From Stutzerimonas stutzeri (GTDB lineage Bacteria > Pseudomonadota > Gammaproteobacteria > Pseudomonadales > Pseudomonadaceae), in contig NZ_CP073105.1 in NCBI RefSeq assembly GCF_018138085.1, positions 248,001 to 312,000 on the forward strand: 64,000 nt of DNA. The letters run 5' to 3'. The notes beneath the pieces were generated by a model. It was not told the DNA's origin. It did no database searches and was given only the letters and a program-made list of their open reading frames with translations. The translations under genes and the position numbers were made by a program. This document shows positions 25,067 to 35,191 of the stretch, in pieces (within the stretch, counting starts at the first letter, position 1; every line of letters begins with the position of its first letter).

Positions 25067-27526
25067 ATGACGCAAGAATCCATTGCTTCCAATGCCGATG
25101 AAGTCACAGCCTTCCGCAACGCCATCATCAGCAAGCTGACCTATTCGATCGGCAAGGATCCGGAGCACGCCTCCGACCACGACTGGTTCGAAGCGGTTGC
25201 TCTGGCGACCCGCGACCGCATGATCGACCAATGGATGGATCGCACGCGCCAGGGCTATCGCGAAGGGAAGAAGCGCGTGTACTACCTCTCGCTGGAATTC
25301 CTGATTGGCCGGCTGCTGGTCGATAGCCTGAGCAACCTGGGGCTGCTGGAAGTGGCGCGTGAGGCGCTGGCCGGCGTCGAGGTCGATTTCGAGCGCATCC
25401 GTGTGCTCGAGCCGGACGCGGCGCTCGGCAACGGCGGCCTCGGCCGGCTGGCGGCCTGCTTCATGGAAAGCATGGCGACGCTGGGCATCGCTGCCCATGG
25501 TTATGGCATTCGTTACGACCACGGCCTGTTCCGGCAGGCGATCGTCGATGGCTGGCAGCACGAGCAGACCGAGACCTGGCTGAATTTCGGCAACCCCTGG
25601 GAATTTGAACGCCCCGAAGTGAGCTATCTGATCGGCTTTGGTGGCAGCGTCACGGCCATGCCGCACGACGCGACCGGGCCGGATCAACCCAAGCATTTCT
25701 GGCACTGGGCCGAAGGCGTCCGTGCCATCGCCTATGACACGCCGGTGGTCGGTTGGCGCGGGGCGAGCGTCAATACGCTGAGGTTGTGGCGGGCCCGCGC
25801 CGAGGCGGACTTCCATCTGGAGCGCTTCAACGCCGGCGATCACATCGGAGCGGTCGCCGAGGAAGCGCGCGCCGAGAGCATCTCGCGGGTGCTATACCCG
25901 GCCGACAGCACCGAAGCGGGGCAGGAGTTGCGTCTGCGGCAGGAGTATTTTTTCGTCGCCGCCTCGCTGCAAGACCTGTTGCGCCGTCATCTGGATCAGC
26001 GTGGCACCCTGCTGAACCTGCCTGAGTTCGCCGCCATCCAGCTCAACGACACCCACCCGGCGATCGCCGTGGCGGAACTGATGCGGTTGCTGGTCGACGT
26101 GCACGACATTCCCTGGCGCAAGGCCTGGGAGCTCACCGTTGGTACGCTCTCCTACACCAACCACACCTTGTTGCCCGAGGCGCTGGAAACCTGGCCGGTG
26201 GGCCTGATGGAGCGCCTGTTGCCGCGTCACATGCAGATCATTTACCTGATCAATGCGCAGCATCTCGATGCGTTGCGCGAGCGCGGTATCCATGACCTCG
26301 ATCTGCTGCGCTCGGTATCGCTGATCGAGGAAGGGCATGGCCGGCGGGTGCGCATGGGCAACCTGGCCTTCCTCGGTTCGCATTGCATCAACGGCGTGTC
26401 GGCATTGCATACCGGGCTGATGCGCGAAACGGTCTTTACCGACCTGCATTCGCTGTACCCGAAACGCATCAGCAACAAGACCAACGGCATTACCTTTCGC
26501 CGCTGGCTGTATCAATCCAACCCGCAGCTGACCCGCCTGCTGGTCGACCATGTGGGCGAGGAGTTGCTCGACTCGCCGGAAACCCTGCTGCGTCAGCTCG
26601 AACCCTTTGCCGACCAGCCGGACTTCCGCGCGCGTTTCGCCGCGCAGCGGCTGAGCAACAAGCAACTGCTGGCGCGCATGATCCAGGAGCGGCTTGGCAT
26701 CAGCGTCGACCCGAATGCGCTGTTCGACGTGCACGTCAAACGCATCCATGAATACAAGCGGCAGCTGCTCAACCTGCTGCATACCGTGGCGTTGTATCAG
26801 GCGATACGCTCCGACCCGGGCGGCCACTGGGTGCCGCGGGTGAAGATCTTTGCCGGCAAGGCGGCGGCGAGTTACCACACGGCCAAACTGATCATCAAAC
26901 TGACCAACGATATCGCGCGGACGATCAACGACGATCCCACCGTACGCGGGCTGCTCAAGGTGGTGTTCCTGCCCAACTACAACGTCAGCCTGGCCGAACG
27001 CATCATTCCGGCCGCCGACCTGTCCGAGCAGATCTCCACCGCGGGACTCGAGGCCTCCGGTACCAGCAACATGAAGTTCGCGCTCAACGGCGCGCTGACC
27101 ATCGGCACCCTGGACGGTGCCAACGTCGAGATGTGCGAGCAGATCGGTGCCGAGCACATGTTCATCTTCGGCATGACCGCGCAGGAGGTCGAGGCGCGCA
27201 AACAGGCCAACGAATACAACGCCGAGGCCACCATCATCGATTCACCGCGGCTCAACGAGGTGCTGATGGCGATTCGCAACGGCGCCTTCTCGGCGGACGA
27301 CCCTGCGCGCTACACGGGGCTGATCGATGGCCTGAAATGGCACGACACCTTCATGGTCTGCGCCGATTTCGAGGCCTACTGGCAGGCGCAGCTAGAGGTC
27401 GAGGCGCGTTGGCGCGATGCCGACAGCTGGTGGCGCTCGGCCGTGCTGAACACCGCTCGCACGGGCTGGTTCTCCTCGGACCGGACCATTCGCGAGTATG
27501 CCGAGGAGATATGGAAGGTGCTGTAA
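25067..27526 (+). CDS. glgP: Glycogen/maltodextrin phosphorylase
   Basis: PLP-dependent enzyme releasing glucose 1-phosphate from alpha-1,4-glucans; 819 residues, the usual length. The PLP lysine is Lys670 in SGTSNMKFALNGALTIGTLDGANVE, split here by the family's signature, and the N-terminal YYLSLEFLIGRLL and GNGGLGRLAACF blocks are intact. ATG 25067 has GAGGT seven bases upstream; an open frame reaches 24992 but lacks a start signal. No other glycogen genes are adjacent. It diverges from the ykgJ-like gene and precedes fbp by 156 bases. Confidence 0.95.
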   Translation: MTQESIASNADEVTAFRNAIISKLTYSIGKDPEHASDHDWFEAVALATRDRMIDQWMDRTRQGYREGKKRVYYLSLEFLIGRLLVDSLSNLGLLEVAREALAGVEVDFERIRVLEPDAALGNGGLGRLAACFMESMATLGIAAHGYGIRYDHGLFRQAIVDGWQHEQTETWLNFGNPWEFERPEVSYLIGFGGSVTAMPHDATGPDQPKHFWHWAEGVRAIAYDTPVVGWRGASVNTLRLWRARAEADFHLERFNAGDHIGAVAEEARAESISRVLYPADSTEAGQELRLRQEYFFVAASLQDLLRRHLDQRGTLLNLPEFAAIQLNDTHPAIAVAELMRLLVDVHDIPWRKAWELTVGTLSYTNHTLLPEALETWPVGLMERLLPRHMQIIYLINAQHLDALRERGIHDLDLLRSVSLIEEGHGRRVRMGNLAFLGSHCINGVSALHTGLMRETVFTDLHSLYPKRISNKTNGITFRRWLYQSNPQLTRLLVDHVGEELLDSPETLLRQLEPFADQPDFRARFAAQRLSNKQLLARMIQERLGISVDPNALFDVHVKRIHEYKRQLLNLLHTVALYQAIRSDPGGHWVPRVKIFAGKAAASYHTAKLIIKLTNDIARTINDDPTVRGLLKVVFLPNYNVSLAERIIPAADLSEQISTAGLEASGTSNMKFALNGALTIGTLDGANVEMCEQIGAEHMFIFGMTAQEVEARKQANEYNAEATIIDSPRLNEVLMAIRNGAFSADDPARYTGLIDGLKWHDTFMVCADFEAYWQAQLEVEARWRDADSWWRSAVLNTARTGWFSSDRTIREYAEEIWKVL

Positions 27527-27558
27527 AGGGCATCCGGGCGCTGCGACAGGCAGGGCAG

Positions 27559-27585
27559 AGCGGCCGCCGTATCGGCGCGGCCGCT
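27559..27585 (+). terminator. Hairpin after glgP
   Basis: Arms AGCGGCCGC / GCGGCCGCT around a nine-base loop, 33 bases after the glgP stop. No T tract follows, so termination is only a possibility. Confidence 0.35.
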
Positions 27586-27682
27586 TCGCTGAACTCCGCG
27601 GATATCGGTCGGTCTGAGGGAGGGTTAGTTTCCCCTTGGCCTGCTAAACTGCGCGGGTTTCCCCATTCTCCGGAGCCATTCC

Positions 27683-28693
27683 ATGTCACGCGTAACCCTG
27701 AGTCGCTACCTGATCGAGCAGACCCGCAGCAACAACACCCCTGCAGATCTGCGCTTCCTTATCGAGGTGGTGGCCCGAGCGTGCAAGGAAATCAGCCACG
27801 CCGTATCCAAGGGCGCGCTAGGCGGCGTGCTCGGCGCGACGGAAACCGAGAACATCCAGGGCGAAGTGCAGAAGAAGCTCGACGTGCTGTCCAACGAAAT
27901 CCTGCTCGAGGCCAACGAGTGGGGTGGTCACCTGGCGGGCATGGCGTCGGAGGAAATGGACAACGCCTACCAGATTCCCGGCAAGTACCCGAAGGGCGCC
28001 TATCTGCTGGTCTTCGATCCGCTGGATGGCTCCAGCAACATCGACGTCAACGTGTCGGTCGGCACCATCTTCTCGGTGCTGCGCTGCCCGGGTGAGTGCT
28101 TCTCCCAGAACGACGCGCTGGGGGAAGAAGCTTTCCTGCAGCCGGGCACCAAGCAGGTCGCTGCCGGCTATGCGATCTACGGTCCGCAGACCATGCTGAT
28201 CCTGACGCTGGGCAACGGCGTCATGGGATTCACGCTGGACCGCGAGCTGGGCAGCTTCGTGCTGACCCACGAGAACCTGTGCGTGCCCGAGTCGACGGCC
28301 GAATTCGCCATCAACATGTCCAACCAGCGTCACTGGGAAGCGCCCGTGCAACGCTACGTCAGCGAACTGCTGGCCGGCACCGAAGGGCCGCTGACCAAGA
28401 ACTACAACATGCGCTGGATCGCCTCGATGGTGGCTGACGTCCATCGCATCCTGACCCGGGGCGGCATCTTCATGTACCCCCGCGACTCCCGCGAGCCGGG
28501 CAAGGCCGGCAAACTGCGGCTGATGTACGAAGCCAACCCGATGTCCTTCATCATCGAGCAGGCCGGCGGCGCCGCTACCAACGGCACTCAGCGGATCCTC
28601 GATATTCAGCCTGACTCGCTGCACCAGCGTGTGCCGGTCTTCCTTGGTTCCAAGGAAGAAGTCGAGCGCGTCACCGGCTATCACCAGGTCTGA
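27683..28693 (+). CDS. fbp: Fructose-1,6-bisphosphatase, class I
   Basis: Gluconeogenic phosphatase converting fructose 1,6-bisphosphate to fructose 6-phosphate; 336 residues. The metal-binding signature [17 protein letters not shown] and the C-terminal substrate loop [21 protein letters not shown] are complete. ATG 27683 is preceded by CCGGAG. The stop is three bases before a DUF924 gene, so they form an operon. With zwf, pyruvate carboxylase and glgP nearby, this part of the window is rich in central carbon enzymes. Confidence 0.96.
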   Translation: MSRVTLSRYLIEQTRSNNTPADLRFLIEVVARACKEISHAVSKGALGGVLGATETENIQGEVQKKLDVLSNEILLEANEWGGHLAGMASEEMDNAYQIPGKYPKGAYLLVFDPLDGSSNIDVNVSVGTIFSVLRCPGECFSQNDALGEEAFLQPGTKQVAAGYAIYGPQTMLILTLGNGVMGFTLDRELGSFVLTHENLCVPESTAEFAINMSNQRHWEAPVQRYVSELLAGTEGPLTKNYNMRWIASMVADVHRILTRGGIFMYPRDSREPGKAGKLRLMYEANPMSFIIEQAGGAATNGTQRILDIQPDSLHQRVPVFLGSKEEVERVTGYHQV

Positions 28694-28696
28694 TCG

Positions 28697-29299
28697 ATGC
28701 CGGCGCCCTGGCTGGAGCTGCTGAACTGGTGGTTCGGTGAGGGCGCGACTGCCCGCGACATCGCCAGCGACAAGCAAACACTCTGGTTCGGCTACAAGCC
28801 CGAGCAGGACGCCGAGGCGCGTCGTCGCTTTGGTGACCTGGTCGACCAGGCACTGGCTGGCGGTTTGAGTGAATGGACCGAATCGCCGCATGGCTGGCTG
28901 GCGCTGGTGCTGTTGCTCGATCAACTGCCGCGCATGATCCACCGGGGCACCGCGAAAGCGTTCGCCGGTGATGAGCGCGCATTGCAGCTGGTTCGTGAAG
29001 GCATGGCTCATGGCGGCGACGTACTGCTGTCACCGGTTCAACGGGTGTTCATCTATCTGGTGCTCGAGCATGCGGAGAATCTGCAGGTGCAGGAGCAGTC
29101 GGTGGCCCAGTTCCAGATGTTGTACGGGCTCGTGGCGAGCGAGGAGCAGGAGCTGTTCGCCGGCTTCCTGAGCTTCGCGGAGCGGCATCGCGACGTTATC
29201 GCGCGTTTCGGTCGCTTTCCTCATCGCAATGAAATGCTCGGGCGGCATTCTACCGAGGCCGAGCGGGCGTTCCTGGCCGAGCCGGGTTCGCGCTTCTAG
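28697..29299 (+). CDS. DUF924 protein
   Basis: A 200-residue, mostly helical cytoplasmic protein of the DUF924 family, which has a TPR-like fold and no established function. Recognisable features are the LNWWFGEG start, LLLDQLPRMIHRGTAKAFAGD, and the C-terminal GRFPHRNEMLGRHSTEAERAF. It starts three bases after fbp and is probably translated from the same mRNA. This fbp-DUF924 pairing is recalled from other pseudomonads, but I know of no functional link. Confidence 0.88.
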   Translation: MPAPWLELLNWWFGEGATARDIASDKQTLWFGYKPEQDAEARRRFGDLVDQALAGGLSEWTESPHGWLALVLLLDQLPRMIHRGTAKAFAGDERALQLVREGMAHGGDVLLSPVQRVFIYLVLEHAENLQVQEQSVAQFQMLYGLVASEEQELFAGFLSFAERHRDVIARFGRFPHRNEMLGRHSTEAERAFLAEPGSRF

Positions 29300-29396
29300 C
29301 CTATTGACGCGGAACCTCCCGCCTCGTTCGTTTCCTAACCTTTACCCAGGCGGCGTGTCCGCCCGGGTCAGCCACAGCCGACTCAAGGAATCCACA

Positions 29397-29651
29397 ATGT
29401 CGCTGCGTCCCTTTTCGTTGATCGTTGCAGTGGCGCTGCTAGCCGCCTGCAGCCCGGTCACTCAAGAGAATTTCGCCAAGCTGGAAGCCGGCATGTCTCG
29501 TGCGGAAGTCGAGAAGGTCCTCGGCAAACCGGGTGAGTGCGCCGGCGCGCTGGGCATGTCCAGTTGCACCTGGGGGCAGAAGAACCGCTTCATCAGCATT
29601 CAGTTCGCCGGTGACAAGGTGATGATGTTCTCCGGCCAAGGCCTGAAATGA
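29397..29651 (+). CDS. Small BamE/OmlA-like lipoprotein
   Basis: An 84-residue lipoprotein: signal peptide ending in the lipobox LLAAC (Cys18), then a SmpA/OmlA-type motif, EAGMSRAEVEKVLGKPGEC, that forms the two-helix part of the BamE-like fold. A conserved Cys pair (CAGALGMSSC) follows. ATG 29397 has AAGGAA six bases upstream. It is too short and too different to be BamE itself. It is followed ten bases later by a lipocalin gene, with which it forms a short envelope operon. Confidence 0.8.
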   Translation: MSLRPFSLIVAVALLAACSPVTQENFAKLEAGMSRAEVEKVLGKPGECAGALGMSSCTWGQKNRFISIQFAGDKVMMFSGQGLK

Positions 29652-29661
29652 GGGATTTCCG

Positions 29662-30204
29662 ATGCGTACACTGATCGCGTTGTTCGCTGCCGTACTGGTT
29701 GCCGGTTGCGCCGGCTCGAAGCCCGAGGACGCGCCCGAGACAGTCGGGCAGGTCGACCTGCAGCGCTATCAGGGCACCTGGTACGAACAGGCGCGGCTGC
29801 CGATGTTTTTCCAGCGCAACTGCGTACGCTCCGAGGCGCACTACAAGCTGCAGCAGGACAACAGTGTGGCGGTCACCAATCGCTGCGAAACCGAAGATGG
29901 CGAGTGGGAGCAGGCGACTGGTGAAGCGGTGCCGCAGGAGCCAGGTCGCACGGATCGGCTCTGGGTGCGTTTCGACAACTGGTTCAGCAATCTCTTCCCG
30001 GGCCTGACCAAGGGCCATTACTGGATCCTGTATCTCGACGACACCTACAGCGTGGCGCTGGTGGGCAGTCCTGACCGCGACTACCTCTGGCTGCTGTCGC
30101 GCGAGAAGGAGATCGACAATGGCACGCGCGACCGGCTGCTGGAGGTGGCCCGGCAGCGCGGCTACGACACCGCTGAGTTGATCTGGCGCGGCAAATCTTC
30201 CTGA
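29662..30204 (+). CDS. blc: Outer-membrane lipocalin Blc
   Basis: A 180-residue lipocalin. Its signal peptide has the lipobox LVAGC (Cys16). The lipocalin GxW motif is seen in YQGTWYEQARLP, and later strands include NRCETEDG and the C-terminal YLWLLSRE segment. Bacterial Blc proteins sit on the inner face of the outer membrane and bind fatty acids or lysophospholipids. It begins ten bases after the small lipoprotein gene. Ser/Gly after Cys gives no inner-membrane retention signal. Confidence 0.9.
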   Translation: MRTLIALFAAVLVAGCAGSKPEDAPETVGQVDLQRYQGTWYEQARLPMFFQRNCVRSEAHYKLQQDNSVAVTNRCETEDGEWEQATGEAVPQEPGRTDRLWVRFDNWFSNLFPGLTKGHYWILYLDDTYSVALVGSPDRDYLWLLSREKEIDNGTRDRLLEVARQRGYDTAELIWRGKSS

Positions 30205-30244
30205 CGCAAAGCGATCCCGGCTGCCGCGGCGATCGGCGGCCGTC

Positions 30245-30676
30245 TTATTTCCAATCCAGACGGGCCAGCTTCCACTGGCCGTCTTCTCTCCACCATTCGA
30301 GTTCCACTTCATAGTGGCCGACACGCTGCGGTAGCAGGTTTTCTGCTCCGGTGAGGGCGACCTGGGCTTCGCTGTGGCCTCGGTCCGGGTAGGTCGGGTC
30401 GATCCAGTTGCGACTGGCCAATCTCAGCACCTTCACGTTGCGGTGGTGCAGGAACATCAGCGTTGCGGTTCGCTGCGCCCAGTCGCGACCGTATTGGCCG
30501 TTGGCAGCGAAGTCCGCATGAAGGCGGTCCATCAGCGCGCCGGTGTCGCGCTCCTCGATGCTTCGTTGCAGCGATTCGGCCGCGGCATCCAGCGCGGCCT
30601 GCGGGTCGTCAGCCTTGCAACCGGCCAACGCCAGCGCGGCAAGGACGACCCATAGTGCTAATTTCCATACGGGCAT
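30245..30676 (-). CDS. Predicted lipoprotein with NTF2-like domain
   Basis: A 143-residue protein with a lipoprotein signal peptide (lipobox LALAGC, Cys20; next residue Lys). The mature part starts with a helix (AALDAAAESLQRSIEERD) and ends with YEVELEWWREDGQWKLARLDW, the pattern of small NTF2/SnoaL-like domains. Ligand and function are unknown. ATG 30676 has GAGG upstream. It converges with the lipocalin gene across 40 bases and diverges from pip. Confidence 0.72.
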   Translation of the reverse strand: MPVWKLALWVVLAALALAGCKADDPQAALDAAAESLQRSIEERDTGALMDRLHADFAANGQYGRDWAQRTATLMFLHHRNVKVLRLASRNWIDPTYPDRGHSEAQVALTGAENLLPQRVGHYEVELEWWREDGQWKLARLDWK

Positions 30677-30756
30677 GCCGAACCTCTCGAACCTCGTTAT
30701 GATGCCGGAAACGTCAGGCGGGTCGCCGAACCCGCGCACCGACCACGGAGTGTGCC

Positions 30757-31728
30757 ATGCAGACCTTGTATCCGGAGATCAAACCCTACGCCCGGCACGA
30801 GCTGGCGGTCGAATCACCGCATGTGCTCTATGTCGACGAAAGCGGATCACCGGAAGGTCTTCCTGTTGTGTTCGTGCATGGCGGCCCTGGCGGCGGTTGC
30901 GATGCGCTGAGCCGGCGCTTCTTCGATCCCAATCTGTACCGCATCATCACCTTCGACCAGCGTGGTTGCGGTCGCTCTACCCCGCATGCCAGCCTGGAAA
31001 ACAACACCACTGCGCACCTCATCGAGGATATGGAGCGGATTCGCGAGTCGCTTGGCGTCGACAAGTGGGTGCTGTTCGGCGGCTCCTGGGGCTCCACGTT
31101 ATCGCTGGCCTACGCTCAAGCGTTTCCCGAGCGCGTTCATGCGCTGATTCTACGCGGCATCTTTCTTTGCCGGCCCAAGGAGTTTTCCTGGTTCTACCAA
31201 GAGGGTGCCAGCCGGCTGTTCCCGGATTACTGGCAGGACTTTCTCGCGCCGATTCCGGCCGAGGAGCGTGGTGACCTGATGCAGGCCTACTACAAGCGCC
31301 TCACCGGCAGTGATCAGATCGCCCAGATGCACGCGGCCAAGGCCTGGTCCTGCTGGGAAGGGCGGACCGCCACGTTGCGGCCCAATACCCAGGTGGTCGA
31401 TCGTTTCTCCGACACCCACCGGGCGCTGGCGATGGCGCGCATCGAATGTCACTACTTCGTCAACGGCGCTTTTCTCGAACCCGATCAGCTGCTGCGCGAC
31501 ATGCATAAGATCGCGCACCTGCCAGGCATCATCGTGCACGGGCGCTATGACGTCATCTGCCCGCTGGACAATGCCTGGGAGTTGCACGAAGCCTGGCCCA
31601 ACAGTGAATTGCAGATCGTTCGCGAGGCGGGGCATTCGGCGTCGGAGTCGGGTATCTGCGATGCGCTGGTGCGGGCAGCGGCGGATATCGCCAAGCGCCT
31701 GCTCGACGTGCCGCCCGAGGAGGCCTGA
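30757..31728 (+). CDS. pip: Proline iminopeptidase
   Basis: Alpha/beta-hydrolase releasing N-terminal proline from peptides; 323 residues. The oxyanion HGGPGGGCD, the nucleophile elbow [10 protein letters not shown], and the Asp ([10 protein letters not shown]) and His (REAGHSASE) of the catalytic triad can all be read. No signal peptide, so cytoplasmic. GGAG lies before ATG 30757. Its stop overlaps the dtd start by one base (TGATG), so the two genes are translationally coupled, as in other pseudomonads. Confidence 0.95.
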   Translation: MQTLYPEIKPYARHELAVESPHVLYVDESGSPEGLPVVFVHGGPGGGCDALSRRFFDPNLYRIITFDQRGCGRSTPHASLENNTTAHLIEDMERIRESLGVDKWVLFGGSWGSTLSLAYAQAFPERVHALILRGIFLCRPKEFSWFYQEGASRLFPDYWQDFLAPIPAEERGDLMQAYYKRLTGSDQIAQMHAAKAWSCWEGRTATLRPNTQVVDRFSDTHRALAMARIECHYFVNGAFLEPDQLLRDMHKIAHLPGIIVHGRYDVICPLDNAWELHEAWPNSELQIVREAGHSASESGICDALVRAAADIAKRLLDVPPEEA

Positions 31729-32165
31729 TGAGGGCGCTGATCCAGCGCGTGCAGCAGGCGCGGGTCGAGGTGGCGGGCGAGGTGGTCGGCAGCATCGACC
31801 AGGGTTTGCTGGTGCTGGTCGGCGTCCAGCGCGATGACGACCAGGCCCGCGCCGACAAGCTGTTGCATAAACTGTTGCGCTATCGCGTGTTCAGCGACGA
31901 GCAGGGCAGGATGAATCGGTCGCTGACCGACGTCGGCGGTGGACTCCTGCTGGTCTCCCAGTTCACCCTGGCCGCAGATACCGGTAGTGGGTTGCGCCCG
32001 AGCTTTTCCAGCGCGGCGCCACCGGCTCTCGGCGAGCAGCTGTACGACTACCTGCTCGCGCAGGCGCGCCAACAGCATCCGCGGGTCGCCTGCGGCCGTT
32101 TCGGCGCAGACATGCAGGTGCACCTGCAGAACGATGGACCGGTGACCTTTCTGCTGGAGAGTTGA
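31728..32165 (+). CDS. dtd: D-aminoacyl-tRNA deacylase
   Basis: Trans-editing enzyme that hydrolyses D-aminoacyl-tRNA; 145 residues, the standard length. The start [15 protein letters not shown] and the two catalytic-pocket motifs [11 protein letters not shown] and the Gly-Pro-type [11 protein letters not shown] end are present. It overlaps the pip stop codon by one base. It converges on a UPF0158-type gene. Confidence 0.95.
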   Translation: MRALIQRVQQARVEVAGEVVGSIDQGLLVLVGVQRDDDQARADKLLHKLLRYRVFSDEQGRMNRSLTDVGGGLLLVSQFTLAADTGSGLRPSFSSAAPPALGEQLYDYLLAQARQQHPRVACGRFGADMQVHLQNDGPVTFLLES

Positions 32166-32176
32166 CCCCGGGGCGA

Positions 32177-32596
32177 TCAGCGCTTCGAGGGTTCCAGGCC
32201 GTTTTCGTGCAGCCAGGTGATGGCATAGTCGCGCAGCTGCACGGCCTGGTAATCGAGCCAGGCCTGGCGGACCGTCGGGAAATCCTCCAGCTTGAAATCG
32301 AAGGTGCGTAGCGGCTTGCGTCCTTGCAGGGCGTGGCTCAGTACGGCATGGGCGTTGGGGTCGTGCTGGGTGAAGAGAAACGCCTCGCGCATGGCGATCG
32401 ATTGCGCCAGCCCCAAGGGTTCGATATGCAGAAAGCGGTCGTCCTGCACGTCATACTTTTCGTCCGCGCCGGGCACGGTTTCACCTGGGAACACGGCGCG
32501 AATTTCACCCGACTCCAGATCGAGATAATGCTCACTGGCGTCGCGGTTTTCCAACGCGTACTCCAGGCGGTGAAGGTCGATGGTCAGAGGTCGCAT
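32177..32596 (-). CDS. UPF0158-family protein
   Basis: A 139-residue cytoplasmic protein of the UPF0158 family: MRPLTIDLHRLEYALENRD, YLDLESGEIR, and the C-terminal WLDYQAVQLRDYAITWLHENGL. Function unknown. The stop is 11 bases from the convergent dtd stop. The 109 bases between it and rsmE hold no gene. Confidence 0.82.
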   Translation of the reverse strand: MRPLTIDLHRLEYALENRDASEHYLDLESGEIRAVFPGETVPGADEKYDVQDDRFLHIEPLGLAQSIAMREAFLFTQHDPNAHAVLSHALQGRKPLRTFDFKLEDFPTVRQAWLDYQAVQLRDYAITWLHENGLEPSKR

Positions 32597-32705
32597 GGCG
32601 GTGACTGCTGTTTTTGGGGTTCAGTAGCTCTGACCGGCCTGCCGCGAATGCGTGCATTACGTTCATCGGTACGTTGCCGCCACGCGACGTGCGTACCGCT
32701 GTGGC

Positions 32706-33413
32706 TCAGAACAGGCGCGCCAGCAGGGCGCTGACCGCCGTTTCCACACGCAAGATGCGCTCGCCCAGTTGCACCGGCTGCAGGCCCGCCTCGGTGAGCT
32801 TTTCGACTTCGTAAGGAATCCAGCCGCCTTCCGGTCCGATCGCCAGGGTCACCGGGTCGGTGATCGCGCGCGGGCAGCTCGGATAGTCGCCCGGGTGGCC
32901 GACCAGTCCGCGGGTGCCCGCGGCCAGTTGCGGCAGGCGGTCTTCGACGAAGGGTTTGAAGCGCTTTTCGATGCTGACCTCGGGTAGCACCGTGTCACGC
33001 GCCTGTTCCAGGCCGAGCAGCAACTGTTCGCGAATCGCCTCCGGTTCCAGAAATGGCGTCTGCCAGAAACTCTTCTCTACCCGGTAGCTGTTGAGCAGGA
33101 CAAGCCGCGGTACACCCATGCAGGCGACCGTCTGCAGCACGCGACGGAGCATCTTGGGTCTCGGTAGGGCCAGCAGCAAGGTGATCGGCAATTTGGCCGG
33201 TGGCGGTTGGGTCAGCACGATTTCCAGTTCGGCTTCGCCGGCCTCCAGGCGCAGCAGGCGGCCCTGGCCCATCGCGCCGCCCAGCAAGCCGACGCGCAGG
33301 GTTTCACCTGCTTCGGCGCGGTGCACGTCCTGAATATGGGTGAGGCGGCGGTCGCGCAGGACCACTCGGTCGGCGGTCACGAAATCGGCCGCCTCCAGTA
33401 GCAGCAGATTCAC
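32706..33413 (-). CDS. rsmE: 16S rRNA (uracil1498-N3)-methyltransferase
   Basis: SPOUT-class methyltransferase modifying U1498 of 16S rRNA; 235 residues. An N-terminal PUA-like domain (about 1-70) is followed by the SPOUT domain with the SAM knot: [15 protein letters not shown] and [17 protein letters not shown]. The start is GTG 33413, whose last bases overlap the tatC stop (GTGA). This indicates coupled translation with the tat genes. The frame is open further upstream, inside tatC, but that has no family support. Confidence 0.94.
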   Translation of the reverse strand: MNLLLLEAADFVTADRVVLRDRRLTHIQDVHRAEAGETLRVGLLGGAMGQGRLLRLEAGEAELEIVLTQPPPAKLPITLLLALPRPKMLRRVLQTVACMGVPRLVLLNSYRVEKSFWQTPFLEPEAIREQLLLGLEQARDTVLPEVSIEKRFKPFVEDRLPQLAAGTRGLVGHPGDYPSCPRAITDPVTLAIGPEGGWIPYEVEKLTEAGLQPVQLGERILRVETAVSALLARLF

Positions 33414-34210
33414 GGGCGCGAGGCGGGGGGCTGGTCGCCGCGGTGTGTCTCGTCGTCGGCGTCGCCGCGGAATTGCGCCTCGCGCTTCTGGACCATGCTG
33501 CCGCAGATCAGCCCGGCTTCGAACAGCAACCACATGGGCACCGCAAGCAGCGCTTGAGAGAACACGTCAGGAGGCGTGAGCACCATGCCGACCACGAAGC
33601 AGCCGACGATCACGTAGGGGCGGCTCTTGCGCAGGGTGGCGACGTCGACGATGCCGACCCAGATCAGCAGGAAAGTCGCTACGGGGATTTCGAAGGCCAC
33701 GCCGAAAGCGAAGAACAGCGTCAGCACGAAATCCAGGTACTGGCCGATGTCGGTCATCATTGCCACGCCTTCGGGCGTCACGCTGGCGAAGAAGCCGAAC
33801 ATGATCGGGAACACGACGAAATAGGCGAAGGCCATGCCGCCGTAGAACAGGACGATGCTGGAAATCAGCAGCGGTACCGCAACGCGCTTCTCGTGCTTGT
33901 ACAACCCGGGGGCGATGAAGCTCCATATCTGGTGCAGGATCACCGGCATCGACAGGAACAGCGCCACCATCATGGTCAGCTTGAAGGGCGTCAGGAATGG
34001 CGAGGCCACGCCCGTGGCGATCATCGTCGCGCCTTCTGGCAGGTAGGCGCGCAGCGGTGCAGCCACCAGGGCATAGATCTGCTGGGAGAAGTAGAACAGC
34101 GCGCCGAACAGCAGAAGGATGGCGACCACGCAACGCAGCAGCCGCTTGCGCAGCTCCGTCAGATGGGCGACCAGCGGCATTTCCTGATCATCGATGGAAG
34201 TATTGCTCAT
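33410..34210 (-). CDS. tatC: Sec-independent translocase subunit TatC
   Basis: Core receptor of the twin-arginine translocation system in the inner membrane; 266 residues with six transmembrane segments. The conserved N-terminal block [17 protein letters not shown] and the periplasmic/helix motif [14 protein letters not shown] are typical. Its ATG overlaps the tatB stop (ATGA) and its stop overlaps the rsmE start. The C-terminal tail is charged and cytoplasmic. Confidence 0.96.
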   Translation of the reverse strand: MSNTSIDDQEMPLVAHLTELRKRLLRCVVAILLLFGALFYFSQQIYALVAAPLRAYLPEGATMIATGVASPFLTPFKLTMMVALFLSMPVILHQIWSFIAPGLYKHEKRVAVPLLISSIVLFYGGMAFAYFVVFPIMFGFFASVTPEGVAMMTDIGQYLDFVLTLFFAFGVAFEIPVATFLLIWVGIVDVATLRKSRPYVIVGCFVVGMVLTPPDVFSQALLAVPMWLLFEAGLICGSMVQKREAQFRGDADDETHRGDQPPASRP

Positions 34211-34599
34211 GGCTCAGCAGGTCTGTCCGGGCGGGGTACGGGGGGCGTTTCGGTTGGTTTGGCGGTTTCGGTCGGGGCCGGCGCCTCAAGATTGCTGGCG
34301 CCGGTTGGCGGCGTGGCCGATTGCGGAGAGCTGTTGCTGCCGGTGCCGGGCGAATTGGGCATGATGCTCTGCTTCATCTCCCGTTCCAGGTCGAGGATTC
34401 GCTCGTTATGCAGCTGCCGACGGATCTCGTCGGCGCCGATCTCGCGCTCGACCTCGGCCTTGATATTGGCAAAGCTGCGTTTGGCGCGGCCAATCCACAG
34501 CCCGGCCGTGCGCACCGCGCCCGGCAATCGCTCCGGGCCGAGGACGACCAGCGCCACCAGGCCGATCAGCAGCAGTTCGGTGAAGCCGATATCGAACAT
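34207..34599 (-). CDS. tatB: Sec-independent translocase subunit TatB
   Basis: A 130-residue single-span protein: [26 protein letters not shown], an amphipathic helix to about residue 70, then a proline-rich tail. The glutamate in the membrane segment (position 8) and the GPERLP hinge separate TatB from TatA. It starts six bases after tatA and overlaps tatC by four bases. The tail after residue 85 is rich in Pro/Thr/Ala and probably disordered. Confidence 0.95.
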   Translation of the reverse strand: MFDIGFTELLLIGLVALVVLGPERLPGAVRTAGLWIGRAKRSFANIKAEVEREIGADEIRRQLHNERILDLEREMKQSIMPNSPGTGSNSSPQSATPPTGASNLEAPAPTETAKPTETPPVPRPDRPAEP

Positions 34600-34605
34600 G
34601 GCGCC

Positions 34606-34836
34606 TCACTGCTTCTTCGTGGGATCTTCGACCTTGCGGGCCTCGGCATCGATGGTGTGGTTCTGCTTCTCTTCGACGCTGGGCTTTTCCTCATCGGTGC
34701 CCATGGACTTGCGGAAGCCCTTGATCGCGTCGCCGAGGTCCGAGCCCAGGCCCTTGAGGCGCTTGGTGCCGAAGAGCATGACCACGATGAGCAGAATGAT
34801 CAGGAGCTGCCAGACGCTGATTCCACCAAAACCCAT
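34606..34836 (-). CDS. tatA: Sec-independent translocase subunit TatA
   Basis: A 76-residue pore-forming subunit: short N-terminal membrane helix [20 protein letters not shown], then the [10 protein letters not shown] hinge, the amphipathic helix and an acidic/basic tail. It lies 22 bases downstream of hisE and six bases upstream of tatB. This hisI-hisE-tatABC arrangement is the usual one in Pseudomonas. Confidence 0.95.
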   Translation of the reverse strand: MGFGGISVWQLLIILLIVVMLFGTKRLKGLGSDLGDAIKGFRKSMGTDEEKPSVEEKQNHTIDAEARKVEDPTKKQ

Positions 34837-34858
34837 GCTGCGTTACTCCAGTTGAATG

Positions 34859-35191
34859 TCAGGATTGTGGACGTGCGGCCTTTTCCGCATGCCCGGAGAG
34901 ACCGAAACGCCGGTCCAGTTCGTCCAGTACCGCCTGCGGATGCTGATCCAGTGCGGCCAGCATGACCAGGCTGTGAAACCACAGGTCGGCCGTTTCGTAG
35001 ATGAGCTCGCTGGCGTCGCCACTGACGGCGGCGTCCTTGGCGGCCAGGATGGTTTCCACCGATTCCTCGCCGACTTTCTCGAGGATCTTGTTCAAACCCT
35101 TGTGATAGAGGCTGGCTACGTAAGAACTGTCCGCCGCGGCGCCCTTTCGGGCTTCCAGCACTTCAGCCAGGCGGGCAAAGGTGTCACTCAT
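34859..35191 (-). CDS. hisE: Phosphoribosyl-ATP diphosphatase
   Basis: Second step of histidine synthesis, hydrolysing phosphoribosyl-ATP to phosphoribosyl-AMP; 110 residues, all-alpha MazG-like fold. The metal-binding motif is seen as [14 protein letters not shown] with [12 protein letters not shown] downstream. The ATG overlaps the end of hisI by eight bases. Together with hisI, these replace the fused HisIE of enteric bacteria. Confidence 0.95.
   Translation of the reverse strand: MSDTFARLAEVLEARKGAAADSSYVASLYHKGLNKILEKVGEESVETILAAKDAAVSGDASELIYETADLWFHSLVMLAALDQHPQAVLDELDRRFGLSGHAEKAARPQS

Noticed and set aside
24898..25134. N-terminal extension of the YkgJ-type protein
   Set aside because: It overlaps the divergent glgP start and lacks family support.
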